Assembly: GCA_004352715.1 (NCBI GenBank)
Contig: SCFE01000052.1
Coordinates: forward strand, 813,872-877,871
Direction: 5' to 3'
Origin: Hofstenia miamia
Lineage: Eukaryota; Xenacoelomorpha; Acoela
Length of the DNA: 64,000 nt
Positions 52,251 to 64,000 of the stretch are shown one piece after another. Numbering within the stretch: the first letter of the stretch is position 1; the number at the start of each line of letters is the position of its first letter. The notes under the pieces are model-generated. The model saw only the letters and a list, made by a program, of their open reading frames with translations. It did no database searches and was not told the DNA's origin. The translations under genes were made by a program, and so were the position numbers.

Positions 52251-53015
52251 GCAAAATTACCGGGAACAGAAGAAGCAGAAGAAATTAATAAAAATTTGAA
52301 AGATTCCCGTACTAGTTTAATCGAAGATGAGGCTTCAGATGATGAAGAGGTCGACGATGAAAATGAAGAGGAACTTTCAGAGTTTTTCTCTAATTTAGAA
52401 GTAGAAGTAAAGAATAAGAATGCTGAAAAATCGCAATCAAATGATGAAGATGTGGATCTAGCATTTATGGATAGTAGAATTGTACATTATAAAGATGAGG
52501 ATTTAAAACAAACTCATTCAGAGAAAGCGGATAACGTTGAATCTCATGATGAATCCGAAGAAGAAATTACGAAAAGCAATGATGACGAGACTGATGAAGC
52601 GCAAACATTATTTCGTAAAGCTATTTCAATGATGAAATACAAGGATAACAAAAAAGCAATGATGGCAGCTTATTCTTTGCTACTTGAGGCAGCTAACCTA
52701 AATCATTCTGAATCTTTTGGACTAGTGGCGTTTGGATATTTGACTGGATTATATTTACCCCAAAATCTTCCTCTCGCTAAAAAAATGTTTGAACAGGGCT
52801 CTCTTACTGGAGAACCTCGCTGTCAAGGTGGCCTAGGCTTGATTCATTCTCTAGGCTTGCTGAATCACAAAGTTGACTATGCAAAATCTCTCATTTATTA
52901 CACATTTGGAGCTCTGGGTGGAAATACTCTTTCCTCAATGGCATTGGCTTATAGGCATTGGAGAGGCATTGGCGTTATTCAAAGCTGCGAGTCTGCCCTA
53001 ATGTATTATACAAAG
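52251..53015 (+). CDS. SEL1L: SEL1L exon: acidic N-terminal region and first SEL1 repeats
   Basis: SEL1L (yeast Hrd3, worm sel-1) is the ER-lumenal adaptor that links substrates to the HRD1 ubiquitin ligase in ER-associated degradation. This exon runs from acceptor TTGCTTAG to donor CAAAG|GTAATA, 255 codons, phase 0 at both ends. The first 110 residues are Asp/Glu-rich and disordered, and the vertebrate fibronectin-type-II domain is not seen here. From about residue 115 the SEL1-like helical repeats begin (AAYSLLLEAANLNHSES, GYLTGLYLPQNLPLAKKMFEQGS, ALAYRHWRGIGV). The exon cannot be initial because the frame is closed by the acceptor TAG. Confidence 0.88.
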
Positions 53016-54152
53016 GTAATACATGAATCTTTCATTTGTATTATTGTTTTTCTTGACTATAGCATCATTCTTCATTTCGTTTTTCATTTTTACATTTGTT
53101 TGACTAACCGAGGAATCATTTTGTTAGATTCTGTGTTGTCTAATTTTCTAAAAAAGACAAGCAGTATTTCAGTGCATTGAAATGATTGGTGGATGAGACA
53201 TTAATTTTATTTTTATATTTGATTTGGTTTTATCCAATTTTCAATATATAGCTAATCAAGTGCCCTGAATAGCTACGAGCACTTTTTACCTATCTTAGTA
53301 GTAGATACTAATTACAAAACATTGTGTGCAGACACTAGCCACATTATGACCAGCAAAAAAATTCGGTGGGCAAAAAAGCTTTTTTCGGCGCCGTTTTAGG
53401 CGCAAACTTCCGTTTTCGGTAAAAATATTAAAAATTCCGGCAAATGCGCTGTTGTAATAGTAAAGGTACAGGTACAGACAACGTGAATAATAAAACTAAA
53501 TGATGTATCACAAATGAATTGTAAAATCAATTGAATTTAATAAAAACCAGTTGATTTGCTGTTTCGCTCAATATGTGAAGTTGATGCTGCAAAAATAATG
53601 GAGCATCGAAAAAAGTCTCTCAACCATCCCTGAGGTGACGTATTATCTGCAAAAAAAATTAACTTGAAAATTTATTTATCATATTTTGTTCCCAATTCTG
53701 CTATTTTGGGTGTTTTCTCTTTGAAATCTGATTTCTTTGAAAATAACAATTTCTGCGAAAATTCAAGGAAATCCGCAAAATTTAGAAATGCATATACATC
53801 ATTTAAGTGCATTTTTTGCACAATCTGTATTTGAAGCACATTTTAATATATTTTCGGCTCTGCTGATTGCGCCGAAAAATTTTTTTCCGATTACGACCTA
53901 GTAGTACAATCTGTCTCCAACGAACATTGCATAAAATTTTTCTCATGTGGGAGCTTGAAATGTATTTAGAATTTGTTATTTTCCTATAAAGGTTTGCATT
54001 GAACTTTTGAAAAATCCAATATCGGCCAATCTCTTTATACAAAATCCATTGATCTGACTAGATAAAATATTTTCGCTTCTGATAGAAGTTTCTAAATTTT
54101 TTGTTAATGCGAGACAGGCTATTTTTTTCTCTATTTGACGCATCATTCTTAG
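53016..54152 (+). other. SEL1L intron (1137 nt)
   Basis: GT-AG intron between phase-0 exons. AT-rich; nothing recognised inside. Confidence 0.8.
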
Positions 54153-54673
<521 letters not shown>

Positions 54674-54878
54674 GGTGCGCGTGGTGTCTCTGCTGATCAT
54701 GGGCGAGCTTTGCAATACTTTCAACATGCTGCTGATAAAGGTGATGCTAGTGCACAAGCTTATCTTGGGAAGATTTATGCAGATGGTAGTGAAACAATCC
54801 CCCAAAACAATAAGACCGCTTTCAAATATTTCAGTGAAAGTGCTACAAAAGGGAACGCCATGGGTCAAGCAGGATTGG
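54674..54878 (+). CDS. SEL1L: SEL1L exon: SEL1 repeats
   Basis: From acceptor TATCTTTTAG, phase 0, ending phase 1 after AGGATTGG. It encodes two SEL1 repeats (GRALQYFQHAADKGDASAQAYLGKIYAD and NNKTAFKYFSESATKGNAMGQAGL). Without the short intron that follows, the frame hits a stop at 54893-54895, which looks like a frameshift but is not. Confidence 0.88.
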
Positions 54879-54924
54879 GTAGATGTCATTTCTAAGAATA
54901 CCTTTCTAATTCAACAGTGTTTAG
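54879..54924 (+). other. 46-nt SEL1L micro-intron
   Basis: GTAGAT...GTTTAG, 46 nt, contains an in-frame stop. Removing it joins G|GC to give AGL-G-SLYLKGQG, a perfect SEL1 repeat junction. Confidence 0.85.
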
Positions 54925-55109
54925 GCTCATTGTATTTGAAGGGTCAGGGAATTGCAAAGGATTATAGAAAGGCTTTTGACTATTTTAGAATGGCAGCTGA
55001 TCAAGGAAATGTAGATGGACAGTTGAATTTGGGTTTAATGTACTTTATGGGATTAGGAACTGTGAGAGATTATCGCAAAGCTACAAAATATTTCAATCTC
55101 GCTTCACAG
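54925..55109 (+). CDS. SEL1L: SEL1L exon: SEL1 repeats
   Basis: Begins in phase 1 with SLYLKGQGIAKDYRKAF and encodes two further SEL1 repeats (DYFRMAADQGNVDGQLNLG; RKATKYFNLASQ). It ends at CAG|GTTTGT, phase 0. The repeat spacing is uninterrupted with the neighbours on both sides. Confidence 0.9.
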
Positions 55110-55170
55110 GTTTGTAAATAACTTGTCGATTCCACGTGTAATATTTTCCCCATCTCTTTCTATTCACTCT

Positions 55171-55214
<44 letters not shown>

Positions 55215-55225
55215 TAAGATACTTT

Positions 55226-57150
55226 CTGTACTATGGGAATCGAGATTTTTGCGTACAAAGCGTATCTGGCCCAGTTTTTCCCATAGTACAGAGCGAATCC
55301 TGCTCCGCATTTTTTAAAAAATTGATCGAATTATTTTTTTAGTATTAGTGTGCTATCAGATCTGCATAAAGGTCTAGATACAAGAATTTGAGCAACTTCT
55401 AATAAATAGGTCAAATTTTAGGAATTTTTTCAAAAAATATATTTATATATTCGTTTTGTACTATTATTCTATATTTTTTTAGAATGACTGAGAATGATAA
55501 ATTTTGTGATATAAGTTCTGTTGATCTTAATATTGAACTAGATGTTGTGGAAATGAGCCAAAGAAAAGTCACTGATCGCCACAAGCCATCTAAAAAAAGA
55601 TTTTCTTATGTTTGTAATAAAAATATTGTTAGCATGCGCCAACATCTAACAGTATATACCGATGAGGAATATAAAAATTATACGCATTTTCAAGTAATAT
55701 TAAGTGTACTAGATTAAAAATTAAAAAAAACTTTTTTTAAAAAAACAGGTACAAAGCGTATATATAAATATATTTTTTGTACAAAGCAAATCTATAAATT
55801 TTTGAAAAAATACATAACGAATCTATGTATAAAAAAAGTGTACTCAGCGTATCTTATATATATATATATATATATATATTCTGTTCATTTTCTCTCCATT
55901 GGTGACTATAAAAAATTTTATTATTATTATAATGGCGCTGAATAGCTGATTTTCGAAATTTTTTTTGTATTCAGTGCCCTCCGCCTTTAGTGCCCTCAGT
56001 TTTAATCCAATTTATATGAAACTTGGTGTGTAGCTTCGTTATGCATTGCTTCATATGTGCATTAATTTTGGGCAAAATAGGAACATTAGTTTAAGAGGTA
56101 GGGGCTTCCAAATTTTGCCAAAATGAACTATTATAAGGGCGCTGAATACAAGCTAAATTGAACTATTATAATGGCGCTAAATATAACTAAGGGACTATTA
56201 TAAGGGCGCTTAATATTTTATTGTAATTCTTTATAGAATATTAGTATATCTAACTGTTGAATGATAAAGTAGATGATTATATGCAACAATCTACACATTT
56301 GAACAGTTTTTCCCATACTTAGATTTGTTTTTGAAGTAATAATTTCCTTAGCAGTATTAGCTCTTGGGTTTGCTAAAAGTAACTTGAAAAGCACTTTCTA
56401 GATGTAAAATAAACCTTAAAAGAGAATAAAAGCAGTCCGAAGTCAATCATTATTTGCAGCGCAATCGGCATTTTCGCAATGTCATAGACCTAATAAAAAA
56501 ATTTTCAAGGGAATGACCCTTAATAAAAAGTTGATTTTCTATATGTAAAATTTAATGTAGAGTGAATAAATCTGGTTTGAAAGCAATCCGAACATTATTC
56601 GGTAAGCAATCTAAGTTTTCGAAAGGAGGCGTCCCCTAAAATGTTTTTTTAGTATGGATGTAACTGACTGCTTAATCTACTTCACACGTACCAAAAAAAC
56701 AGTCGTTTTCAAAAAATCTTTGCTTAATAATAGTAATAATATTAAGCGCCATTATAATATTTTTTGTATTTAGCGCCATTATAATAATTCACGAAATTGT
56801 ATTCATTATAATAATAATAATAATGATACTAATTCGGTCCGCTCTGTACTATGGTAAATTCGAATTTGGTGTACAGAGCGGACACTTGGAATAATTTACC
56901 ATAGTACAGAGCGGACACCCCCCTTTTTCTCCATGAATATTTACAAGATGAGGCCGAAACTCAATTATGTTAATAAGCGGACCAATATCTGCCATATACC
57001 AAAGTTTCAAGATATTCCATTAATTTTTGCAAGATTTATTACGAAATGAAATTTGCCTTTAAAATTAGTATGAGAAAAGTACAGAGCGGAACCAATAATT
57101 ACACAAAATTGAACAAAGCGGACCGAATAATTACAAAACCGTACATAGCG
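55226..57150. repeat. Foldback-like region with nested inverted motif arrays
   Basis: Outer motif GTACARAGCG/GTACAGAGCGGA recurs on both sides (about 55253, 55286, 55750 and 55841; 56871, 56905, 57079 and 57141). 14-bp arms pair at 55226-55239/55278-55291 and 24-bp perfect arms at 56837-56860/56893-56916. Inner motif TATAATGGCGCTNAATA occurs at about 55930, 56138, 56171 and 56205, and inverted at 56743 and 56771. The whole is roughly symmetric around 56400-56500. Confidence 0.65.
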
Positions 57151-57155
57151 GACAA

Positions 57156-57156
<1 letters not shown>

Positions 57157-57208
<52 letters not shown>
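57157..57208 (+). repeat. (AAT)n microsatellite
   Basis: Uninterrupted AAT/ATA repeat of about 17 units, next to LINE debris. It may be the tail of a LINE. Confidence 0.9.
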
Positions 57209-57324
57209 GAGTCAAATCAGAATTATTGCTGTAAATAAATAACAGGAAAAAACTACAAACTACAAATACATGTATTTACAAAATAATAATAAAATATATA
57301 TAGAATAAATGTGTGTGTCTATGT

Positions 57325-58377
57325 GTGTGGTGAGCTCAGTGTAAAAAATCAGTAAATGTCTTTAGCATGTTTGTGTCTCCGATTGTATTTTGTCGATGTA
57401 AAAGTACGATTTTTAATTTGTTTCAAAATTTTTTGTAATTTTTTTCTATTCTTATCTCATTTTCTAAATCATTCCAAATATTAGAGGCCTCTCGGTGAAA
57501 ACTAGGATAGGAAATACTGCTACAAATAAACTTATGTGATCGATAATTTCTTTTAAGTAATTATCAAGAAAAAAATTGATTGTCGGTCATATTTATACTT
57601 AAATAAAATTGAAGCTGCATGGATAATAACATGATCATGCTTACGTGCAAAATTTAATGTTTTTAATGACCAATTAAAAGTTTTTGATAATAAATAGCGG
57701 CTTTTTGTATTAAAATTTATAAATAAAAATGAAAAATAATGTAAGTATCTAACGCCAGAAGCCATTTTTTGTAACTTTTTTAGGAGCAATTTATCAAATT
57801 TTAAATATTTGTCAATATTAACACCTAAATATGTAACATGATCAGATTGTNGTGTGGTGAGCTCAGTGTAAAAAATCAGTAAATGTCTTTAGCATGTTTG
57901 TGTCTCCGATTGTATTTTGTCGATGTAAAAGTACGATTTTTAATTTGTTTCAAAATTTTTTGTAATTTTTTTCTATTCTTATCTCATTTTCTAAATCATT
58001 CCAAATATTAGAGGCCTCTCGGTGAAAACTAGGATAGGAAATACTGCTACAAATAAACTTATGTGATCGATAATTTCTTTTAAGTAATTATCAAGAAAAA
58101 AATTGATTGTCGGTCATATTTATACTTAAATAAAATTGAAGCTGCATGGATAATAACATGATCATGCTTACGTGCAAAATTTAATGTTTTTAATGACCAA
58201 TTAAAAGTTTTTGATAATAAATAGCGGCTTTTTGTATTAAAATTTATAAATAAAAATGAAAAATAATGTAAGTATCTAACGCCAGAAGCCATTTTTTGTA
58301 ACTTTTTTAGGAGCAATTTATCAAATTTTAAATATTTGTCAATATTAACACCTAAATATGTAACATGATCAGATTGT
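57325..58377. repeat. 526-bp tandem duplication split by one N (probable assembly artefact)
   Basis: 57325-57850 and 57852-58377 match, joined by a single N at 57851, the same signature as at 36893. One copy is probably spurious. Confidence 0.88.
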
Positions 58378-58607
58378 TTTATTGGAACACTGTTAACAAT
58401 TAATTCGATCTTGTTTGTTATTTCTTTTACAGAATTGGGGGAAAATATAATGAATTGCGTTTTTTCAATATTAATTTTTAATTGATTGGATGAGAAATAC
58501 CTAGAAAGATTTTCAATATCACTTTGCAAATAATAATAATTATTATTATTGTTTTTATTATTATTATTATGGTAAAACAATGTTGAAATATGAAACAAAT
58601 ATACCAA
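57553..58607 (-). mobile_element. LINE D: RT C-terminal fragment
   Basis: The minus-strand frame 58607-58080 reads LSRYFSSNQLKINIEKTQF, then YLGVNIDKYLKFD, then LLKKLQKMASGVRYLHYF. These are the late palm and thumb motifs of jockey/CR1-type RTs. The part at 57789-57553 repeats it because of the assembly duplication. ATT-rich sequence adjoins it. No complete element is present. Confidence 0.75.
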
Positions 58608-58925
58608 AGAATTGTTTTACAAGTAGTGAAGCTGCATAATTTATTGGGAAGTTAATAAAGCATGTAGTAGTAAAATTATAATGCAGTAATCTCAATCTAA
58701 CATTAAAATTCATTGTTGAGTGTATCGATACAGTTAAATTTTCCTTGTTTTTATTGTTGTTTACGTCTAATATGTTTCGAAATGAATTAATGTGTTGAGG
58801 TCATTGTGTGTTGGTGATATTGTGCAAAAAGGAATATTTGGGATACTAATTCACATTCATTTTGAATTAACTATTAATATGTTCAAATAAAAGGATATTT
58901 GATTTCGGACATTACTTATATTTAG

Positions 58926-59294
<369 letters not shown>

Positions 59295-59531
59295 TAAAAA
59301 TAACGTAATGAGCTTTGATTCAGTGAAAAATACACCTTTGAACTACATCTTCGCCAATTTTCAAAAAATGTATTCATTGGTTGCGATTTTATTTGCAAAT
59401 GAAGTTGACGTCATCAATTTTTGGAAAAATTTAGGTGCAAAGAATGTAAATGAATTGAGCATTAAAAATAGAAGGAAACAGTTTATTTAGCTCATATTAC
59501 TTCTAGTTATTGTCAAGGACTTACTCTAAGG

Positions 59532-59678
59532 TAGGGCGCAAACGATACAACTTTTGTTGCGAAACCAATTATGATAAGAAACCACATTGGAGGAATTCAA
59601 ATTATTTGAAAATTATCCTATCACAATGCGCTCTATAATTGGTTTAGCAACAAAAGTTGTAGCGTTTGCGCGGGCCTA
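59532..59678. mobile_element. MITE, 147 bp, with about 40-bp TIRs
   Basis: TAGGGCGCAAACGATACAAC at the left end pairs with the reverse complement of the right end (TAGGCCCGCGCAAACGCTAC). The arms run on through TTTTGTTGCNAAACCAATTAT. No clean target duplication is seen. The family is not assigned; hAT-like is possible. Confidence 0.75.
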
Positions 59679-59840
59679 ACAGGAAAAAATACGGTCAAAG
59701 TCAGCCAGTATTACGTAATAACGTGGGCCATTTTCATAATTTTGAATAAACTGACAATTCTAAAAAATGAATGAATAAATTAGAAATAAAGTCAATGAAT
59801 AATTATGTTTCAAAAATCAAATTCGTAACACAATAATATA

Positions 59841-60802
59841 CAGTAGCCGACAAAAGTTTATAATAATGTCATTTTTTACCTTCTATTGGCAATTAGTTTG
59901 TAAATAAATACTGAGCTCAATTAAAGCTGTTATATTTTATGGTATCCAACTTTTACTCTGATAAGGTATTCATAGATACACTTTTCTGACATTTGGTTTT
60001 ATATTCAACTGTTCACATCACTGCGTGCACTTATGAATTTACTATATGCACGTATAAATAACATAAAATATTAGTCAATGGGTTCATTTTTTGGTAGATC
60101 TGATTGGTTTAAAATTTCACACGTCGTAGCAAATTCCCCATACACTGTAACTCAGCAATATTTGTTCAACGACATGGGTAAGTTCAGGCAGCTGTTAAAA
60201 CTTACGAAAAACAAAGTTAAAGACTGGTTTCGTCGCGAAGGTATTGAGCTTCTGGACTGGCCAGACCTCAATCCAATTGAAAACTTGTGGAGAATGGTCA
60301 AACTAAGGATGGAGAAATTATGACCAACCATATTGGAGGACCTAAAGAAAACAATCAGAAATGTCTGATGTCGACATGCTATGAAAGAAGAATGTGAAAG
60401 ACTAGTGAATTCAATACCTCGAAGGGTAGAATCAGTAATACAAAACTAAGGATATCCAACAAAGTACTGAAGATTTTCGTGATACATCTACTCTCTGTAA
60501 TCTGCGCAGTGAACATTATTTTTGTAATTTGTAATGAGTATAAAGCGTCCTCTGTGTTACAAAATATGTACTATAAAAAATTTCATTTTGCTGCCGCTGT
60601 ATTTTTACTACAAATTATTTACGAAGATAATAACTAAAAGTCAAACATATTTTTCGATTTTTCGAACTCCATAATAACCTACAGAGAACCTATCAAGGAC
60701 AAGATAGAAGCTTGAGATAATGTGTTTATATATGCTCATAATAGTCTTAGGAACAATAAAATTTAAGATTTTTCTGATAATAAAAAATTTTGTCGGCTAC
60801 TG
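59841..60802 (+). mobile_element. Tc1/mariner relic, 962 bp
   Basis: Perfect 15-bp TIRs CAGTAGCCGACAAAA/TTTTGTCGGCTACTG, flanked by TA on both sides (59839-59840 and 60803-60804). The interior keeps only the end of a transposase. Confidence 0.93.
60078..60323 (+). pseudogene. Tc1-type transposase C-terminal remnant
   Basis: The translation ends VKDWFRREGIELLDWPDLNPIENLWRMVK, where WP...DLNPIENLW is the hallmark block before the third catalytic acidic residue of Tc1-like DDE transposases. The first two-thirds of the gene, including the first two catalytic Asp, are missing from this 962-bp element. Confidence 0.9.
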
Positions 60803-61505
60803 TATATTAAGGTCAATTTCAAGGTCAACGTCCAAAAAAGTTAAAAAAATAATAAAAATTTCCCTACGGGCAATCCCTTTGCCCTAACCAAAGCGGCTGC
60901 CATTTTTCAGTATCAATGCCTCTAGTAATTTAGGTCACTTTTTCTATGGTATGTAATCATATTTAGTCATTAGTGTCATACTGTATTCAAAATATAGCAC
61001 CAAAGTAAATTTCATATTTTTCTTATTTTAAATTTGATTCCCTGGATCTTCCCCTGATAAATCTATGACAATAATTTTCACCACAAGCTTCCTAAAACAT
61101 TTTTTTGTAAGATGTCCTATTTTGTTGTCAATATTTTATTGCTACGTTGGGCCCAGTGTAATACTAAAGCTTTTAAGTGTCATAACATTTTTTACAACCC
61201 TTACCCTTAACAACGATGACTCAGTCAAATAAATGGTATAAATATATCAACATCTATCAAAATATTGACTATGTTAAATGCATATTATTGCATCAAAAAA
61301 ATTGAATTTTTTGCTCCAAGATAGTTTTTGGAAAGAATCAGAAAAAATCAGCTAAACAAATTAATTTCAAACAAAGTTATGGACAAAAACGACATGATTC
61401 GCTCCCCCTCAGTGCGTTTAGAGTTAATGTTTAATTTTTGTTTTGATTATTATCAAATTCAAGTGATGCCTATATTGATCAGTAGTAATGTACTGATGTA
61501 TTTAG

Positions 61506-61580
61506 GTGAGGTTTCACTCTTTAATTCAAGTGTTCTTTCAGAGAAGTCGTTGATTTATTGGGAACGTGCCGCATCACAAG
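61506..61580 (+). CDS. SEL1L: SEL1L exon (last one inside the window)
   Basis: 25 codons, phase 1 to phase 1, from acceptor TATTTAG to donor CAAG|GTTTGT. It encodes EVSLFNSSVLSEKSLIYWERAASQ, where the YWERAASQG end matches the start of the C-terminal SEL1 repeats. The gene continues beyond 64000; no later exon was found in 61581-64000. Confidence 0.82.
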
Positions 61581-61845
61581 GTTTGTAGTGATTTTAATCA
61601 TTACATTTCGCAAACCTGTTTTTTTGCGGTGACATATACTGTGCATTTCAATGCATAGTAAGGAGGTGCAAAAACATTTTTCCTCACAATCTTTAGTTAC
61701 ACCAATTAAAAATGTCATTTTCATGCGTGCAGTTAACCTTCTTAAATATAGTTTGCATTTATCAATATTTCAACTTGGTACACCGCAATTGAAGCATTAC
61801 ATACTACTTGTTGATACTTAGTAGTAGTTGATGATCACTTTCGGG

Positions 61846-62113
61846 CAGGCGCGGTTTTAAGATTTTTAAAACAGGGGGGCACCATCCAATTTTGTTTCAA
61901 GAAAACTTAAACTAAAATGGAAATTTAAACAAAAATAACACCAAGAGAAAATTTCATTGTAAAATGTAACCTCTAAATATCGAAATTAATGCATTGGTCA
62001 CCTTAAATTGTCGGATGAAACTTGCAAACATCAACATAAAAAATATTTGAGGAAAAAACTTACAAAAAGGGGGGGCACTGGCCCCCGGGTGCCCCCCCCT
62101 AAACCCGCGCCTG
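61846..62113. mobile_element. hAT-type MITE, 268 bp, with 8-bp target duplication
   Basis: Ends CAGGCGCGG...CCGCGCCTG with G-rich subterminal arms. Flanks CTTTCGGG and TTTTCGGG match at 7 of 8 bp, fitting a hAT 8-bp duplication. No coding capacity. Confidence 0.85.
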
Positions 62114-62444
62114 TTTTCGGGTATCTTCAGGATTCATTTTGTTTTATATTGATTTTTAGGAGGACATGTGATACTGAGCATAGTTTTGACTCTTTTTAGT
62201 GTAATGCATAGTATTCACGTTCTGAAAAAATAAAAAAATGCTACTTTTTTACTGTGAATCGAACAAATTGGTCGGAGTAATAGCAAAATGTACATGTTAT
62301 AATATCGCTTAATGTTGCATACATGTATGAAACTTGATGCTCGCACATGAGAAGAGGACCTATGACATTCTTGGTAATATTTATGACAAATCATGTGTGG
62401 CCGAATTCTTTTTTCCAGTACCGTATTCACGCTCTTCCGTTAAT

Positions 62445-63635
62445 TCAGAATAGCCCGAAGGTTTTGCTTACAATCTCCTTAATAAATTTCGGCATAGCAG
62501 TTTCTACCTCATTTTTATTATTAGCAGAAATGTATTGAGGTTGGTACCCTAAATCAGCTGTTTTCTTAGCAATAAATTTCTTTAGCCACAGCAATTGGTC
62601 CTCTTCTACTTTAATTAGCACTGTCTTATGTGTATTTGTTTTTATAGTAGATCTTTCCAATTTTTCTAAATCACATGGTTTTAGAAGTAACAGTGGAGTT
62701 GGTCTGACATTAAGTCTTGAACATAAAACAACAAAATTGTAGACTTTTAATTCTTTTAGTGACAATGTTTCAAATCTGCTCTTCAGTTGATGTATCATTA
62801 AATTGTAAGTTTTTCCACTGATTCTACATTTGGACCTCGGTTAAAGCGTGCAGACTTAGATGGAAGTGTTTCTCGTTTGCCTGTTTTTGAAAACATTCTC
62901 TACAATCTGGAATAGAAAACTCCCAAGCGTTCTTATCAATTTTCAATTTTTTTTTAGTTGATTTAAGTACAAAATGTACCTTTTAATATAACACAATATT
63001 CCTAGAATTGTACAAGGTTGTAATTTTTTTTGAATCTTTGTAATTTCTTAGTAATTGAGATAAAAGCTGAGGTTTTGTAAGCCTTTTAGTTTTCACAAAG
63101 ATTTCTTTAAGAATTGTATTTCTAGAATTAATATTTGTACTTTGAATAGTTGACTTGGTTGTACCGGAAATCTTTCGAATATTTTTTCGGTACTTGCAAA
63201 ATTCCTCAATAGTCAACTCAGCAAATAGTGTCAACTGATCAGAATCGCGAAGTTTTGTTGATTCAGGTTGAAATTGCTTAGGAAGAGAATATAGGATCTT
63301 GTGGTTTGTTACTTTTGTTACACAATGATTTTTATGGTGAGCACGTGATTTGGAAAGTCTAATAAAACAATCTTTGCATTTATAACATTTTTTTGAATTT
63401 AGCGTTCGATAAAATGAGAATAAGTATTTTTTCGATATTTTATCTATATTCTTATGACATATTGCAACATGATTTCCAAGTCTTTTCACACATTTTCAGC
63501 ATAGTAAACATATTTTATCAGAAAATTTTTAGTTTTTCTAGAATCTTTTAAACGTGGAGTTTCTTGCAATTCATTAAGGGTTAACGCAATTATCTGTGAT
63601 TCAAATTCTTCATCATCGCTGGTTAACTTCGCCAT
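62445..63635 (-). pseudogene. Broken ORF, zinc-finger N-terminus, unknown (possibly mobile-element derived)
   Basis: A start is likely at ATG 63635 (MAKLTSDDEEFESQ). A frameshift near 63520 is followed by a Cys/His cluster (CxxC...KRLGNHVAICH, with a TGA inside at about 63498, then CYKCKDC...HHKNHC), open to 62983. After a further break, 62798-62445 reads LKVYNFVVLCSRLNVRPTPLLLL and THKTVLIKVEEDQLLWLKKFI. I have an impression of similar multi-copy invertebrate proteins with tyrosine-recombinase-like or unclassified C-termini, but cannot name the family. No TIRs are found. Confidence 0.45.
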
Positions 63636-63934
63636 GACTAAAACCATATGAAATTAAGTATTTGCTATCAAAAACTCAAAACGGGAACTAAAATAATTAT
63701 ACAAAGTTGAATATGTACATTTCAAGTGTAACACGGGCCCTGTATAAATATAATTTATGAAAATTTTTCGCTTAAAATGAGCTTTTGTTTAAATTTTTTG
63801 CGTTCTCTATTGATTTAAATATGTAATTTATAGTAAACAAAAATAGATGAAAAATATATCACTATTTCTAATAAAAAATTGAGGGACCGCCTTACAATGA
63901 CTACAGGGTCCGCCTTACACATTGGATAAATTAT

Positions 63935-64000
63935 ATATATATATATATATATACAGGGTGTTTGAGCAAATTTTACAAAATTGGTCATCATTTATTGAAT
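63935..64000 (+). repeat. TA microsatellite and start of an unidentified repeat
   Basis: (AT)n at about 63935-63952 followed by ACAGGGTGTTTGAGCAAA, which looks like the start of a TIR element cut by the window end. Confidence 0.35.

Larger units (their letters stand above)
55110..58925 (+). other. Large SEL1L intron (3816 nt) full of repeats
   Basis: GT-AG. It holds TA microsatellites (55166-55212 and 55855-55881), the inverted-repeat region at 55226-57150, an (AAT)n tract, LINE debris and an assembly duplication. The small ORF 55484-55717 inside it shows no known domain. Confidence 0.8.

Noticed and set aside
54893-54895. Apparent nonsense/frameshift in SEL1L
   Set aside because: Explained by the 46-nt intron that restores the repeat frame.
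55484-55717. 77-codon ORF inside the foldback region
   Set aside because: ATG start and acidic composition, but no domain and no second copy visible here; not enough to call a gene.

Overview
The window reads as nuclear DNA of an invertebrate metazoan. It is AT-rich, its one recognisable host gene is split by spliceosomal introns, and most of the rest is LTR retrotransposons, non-LTR retrotransposons, a Tc1/mariner relic and MITEs. I cannot assign the phylum from the sequence. Three runs of N (1142-2141, 35860-36086, 44404-44607) and two single-N tandem duplications (around 36893 and 57851) show that the assembly is imperfect.

Region 1 (1-10617): an inverted fragment of an LTR (1-150), a gap, then an old, broken Ty3/gypsy-type element on the minus strand (called E0 here; about 2142-9270). 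Beyond it lie a TTGGGC-rich short repeat and a 71-nt tRNA-like sequence.

Region 2 (10618-32956): a head-to-tail LTR-retrotransposon array on the minus strand, LTR3-E2-LTR2-E1-LTR1. LTR2 (1369 bp) is shared by both elements. Reading 5' to 3' on the minus strand, each unit has PBS, gag (coiled coil, capsid-like region, CCHC knuckle), a UUUAAAU slippery heptamer directly before the gag stop, pol (protease, RT, RNase H, integrase), and then an unusual env-position module. That module is ORF3 (basic, with a repeated [QR]-[LIF]-K-G motif), ORF4 and ORF5. The three lie in one reading frame, separated only by single UGA codons that are both followed by UCG. None of the three looks like an envelope protein. 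E1 keeps intact gag and pol but has broken ORF3 and ORF4. E2 has intact gag and ORF4 but has lost the RT core. Related ORF3 sequence in E0 shows that the module is old.

Region 3 (32957-51580): mostly gene-poor DNA. It holds a 5'-truncated APE-type LINE (40022-41071), a LINE with an intact 933-aa ORF and a restriction-like endonuclease domain (41123-43924) abutting the ATT tail of the first, an intact intronless orphan membrane protein (45664-46587), and an internally deleted LINE (46873-47850).

Region 4 (51581-64000): part of a SEL1L (HRD3/sel-1) ERAD gene on the plus strand. Six exons are well supported, with a 46-nt intron and a GC-AG intron, plus a possible signal-peptide exon. Its introns hold a large inverted-repeat/foldback region, LINE debris, a MITE, and a 962-bp Tc1/mariner relic. 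A hAT-type MITE with an 8-bp duplication follows the last exon seen, and a broken zinc-finger ORF of unknown type lies on the minus strand at the end. SEL1L continues past the window.
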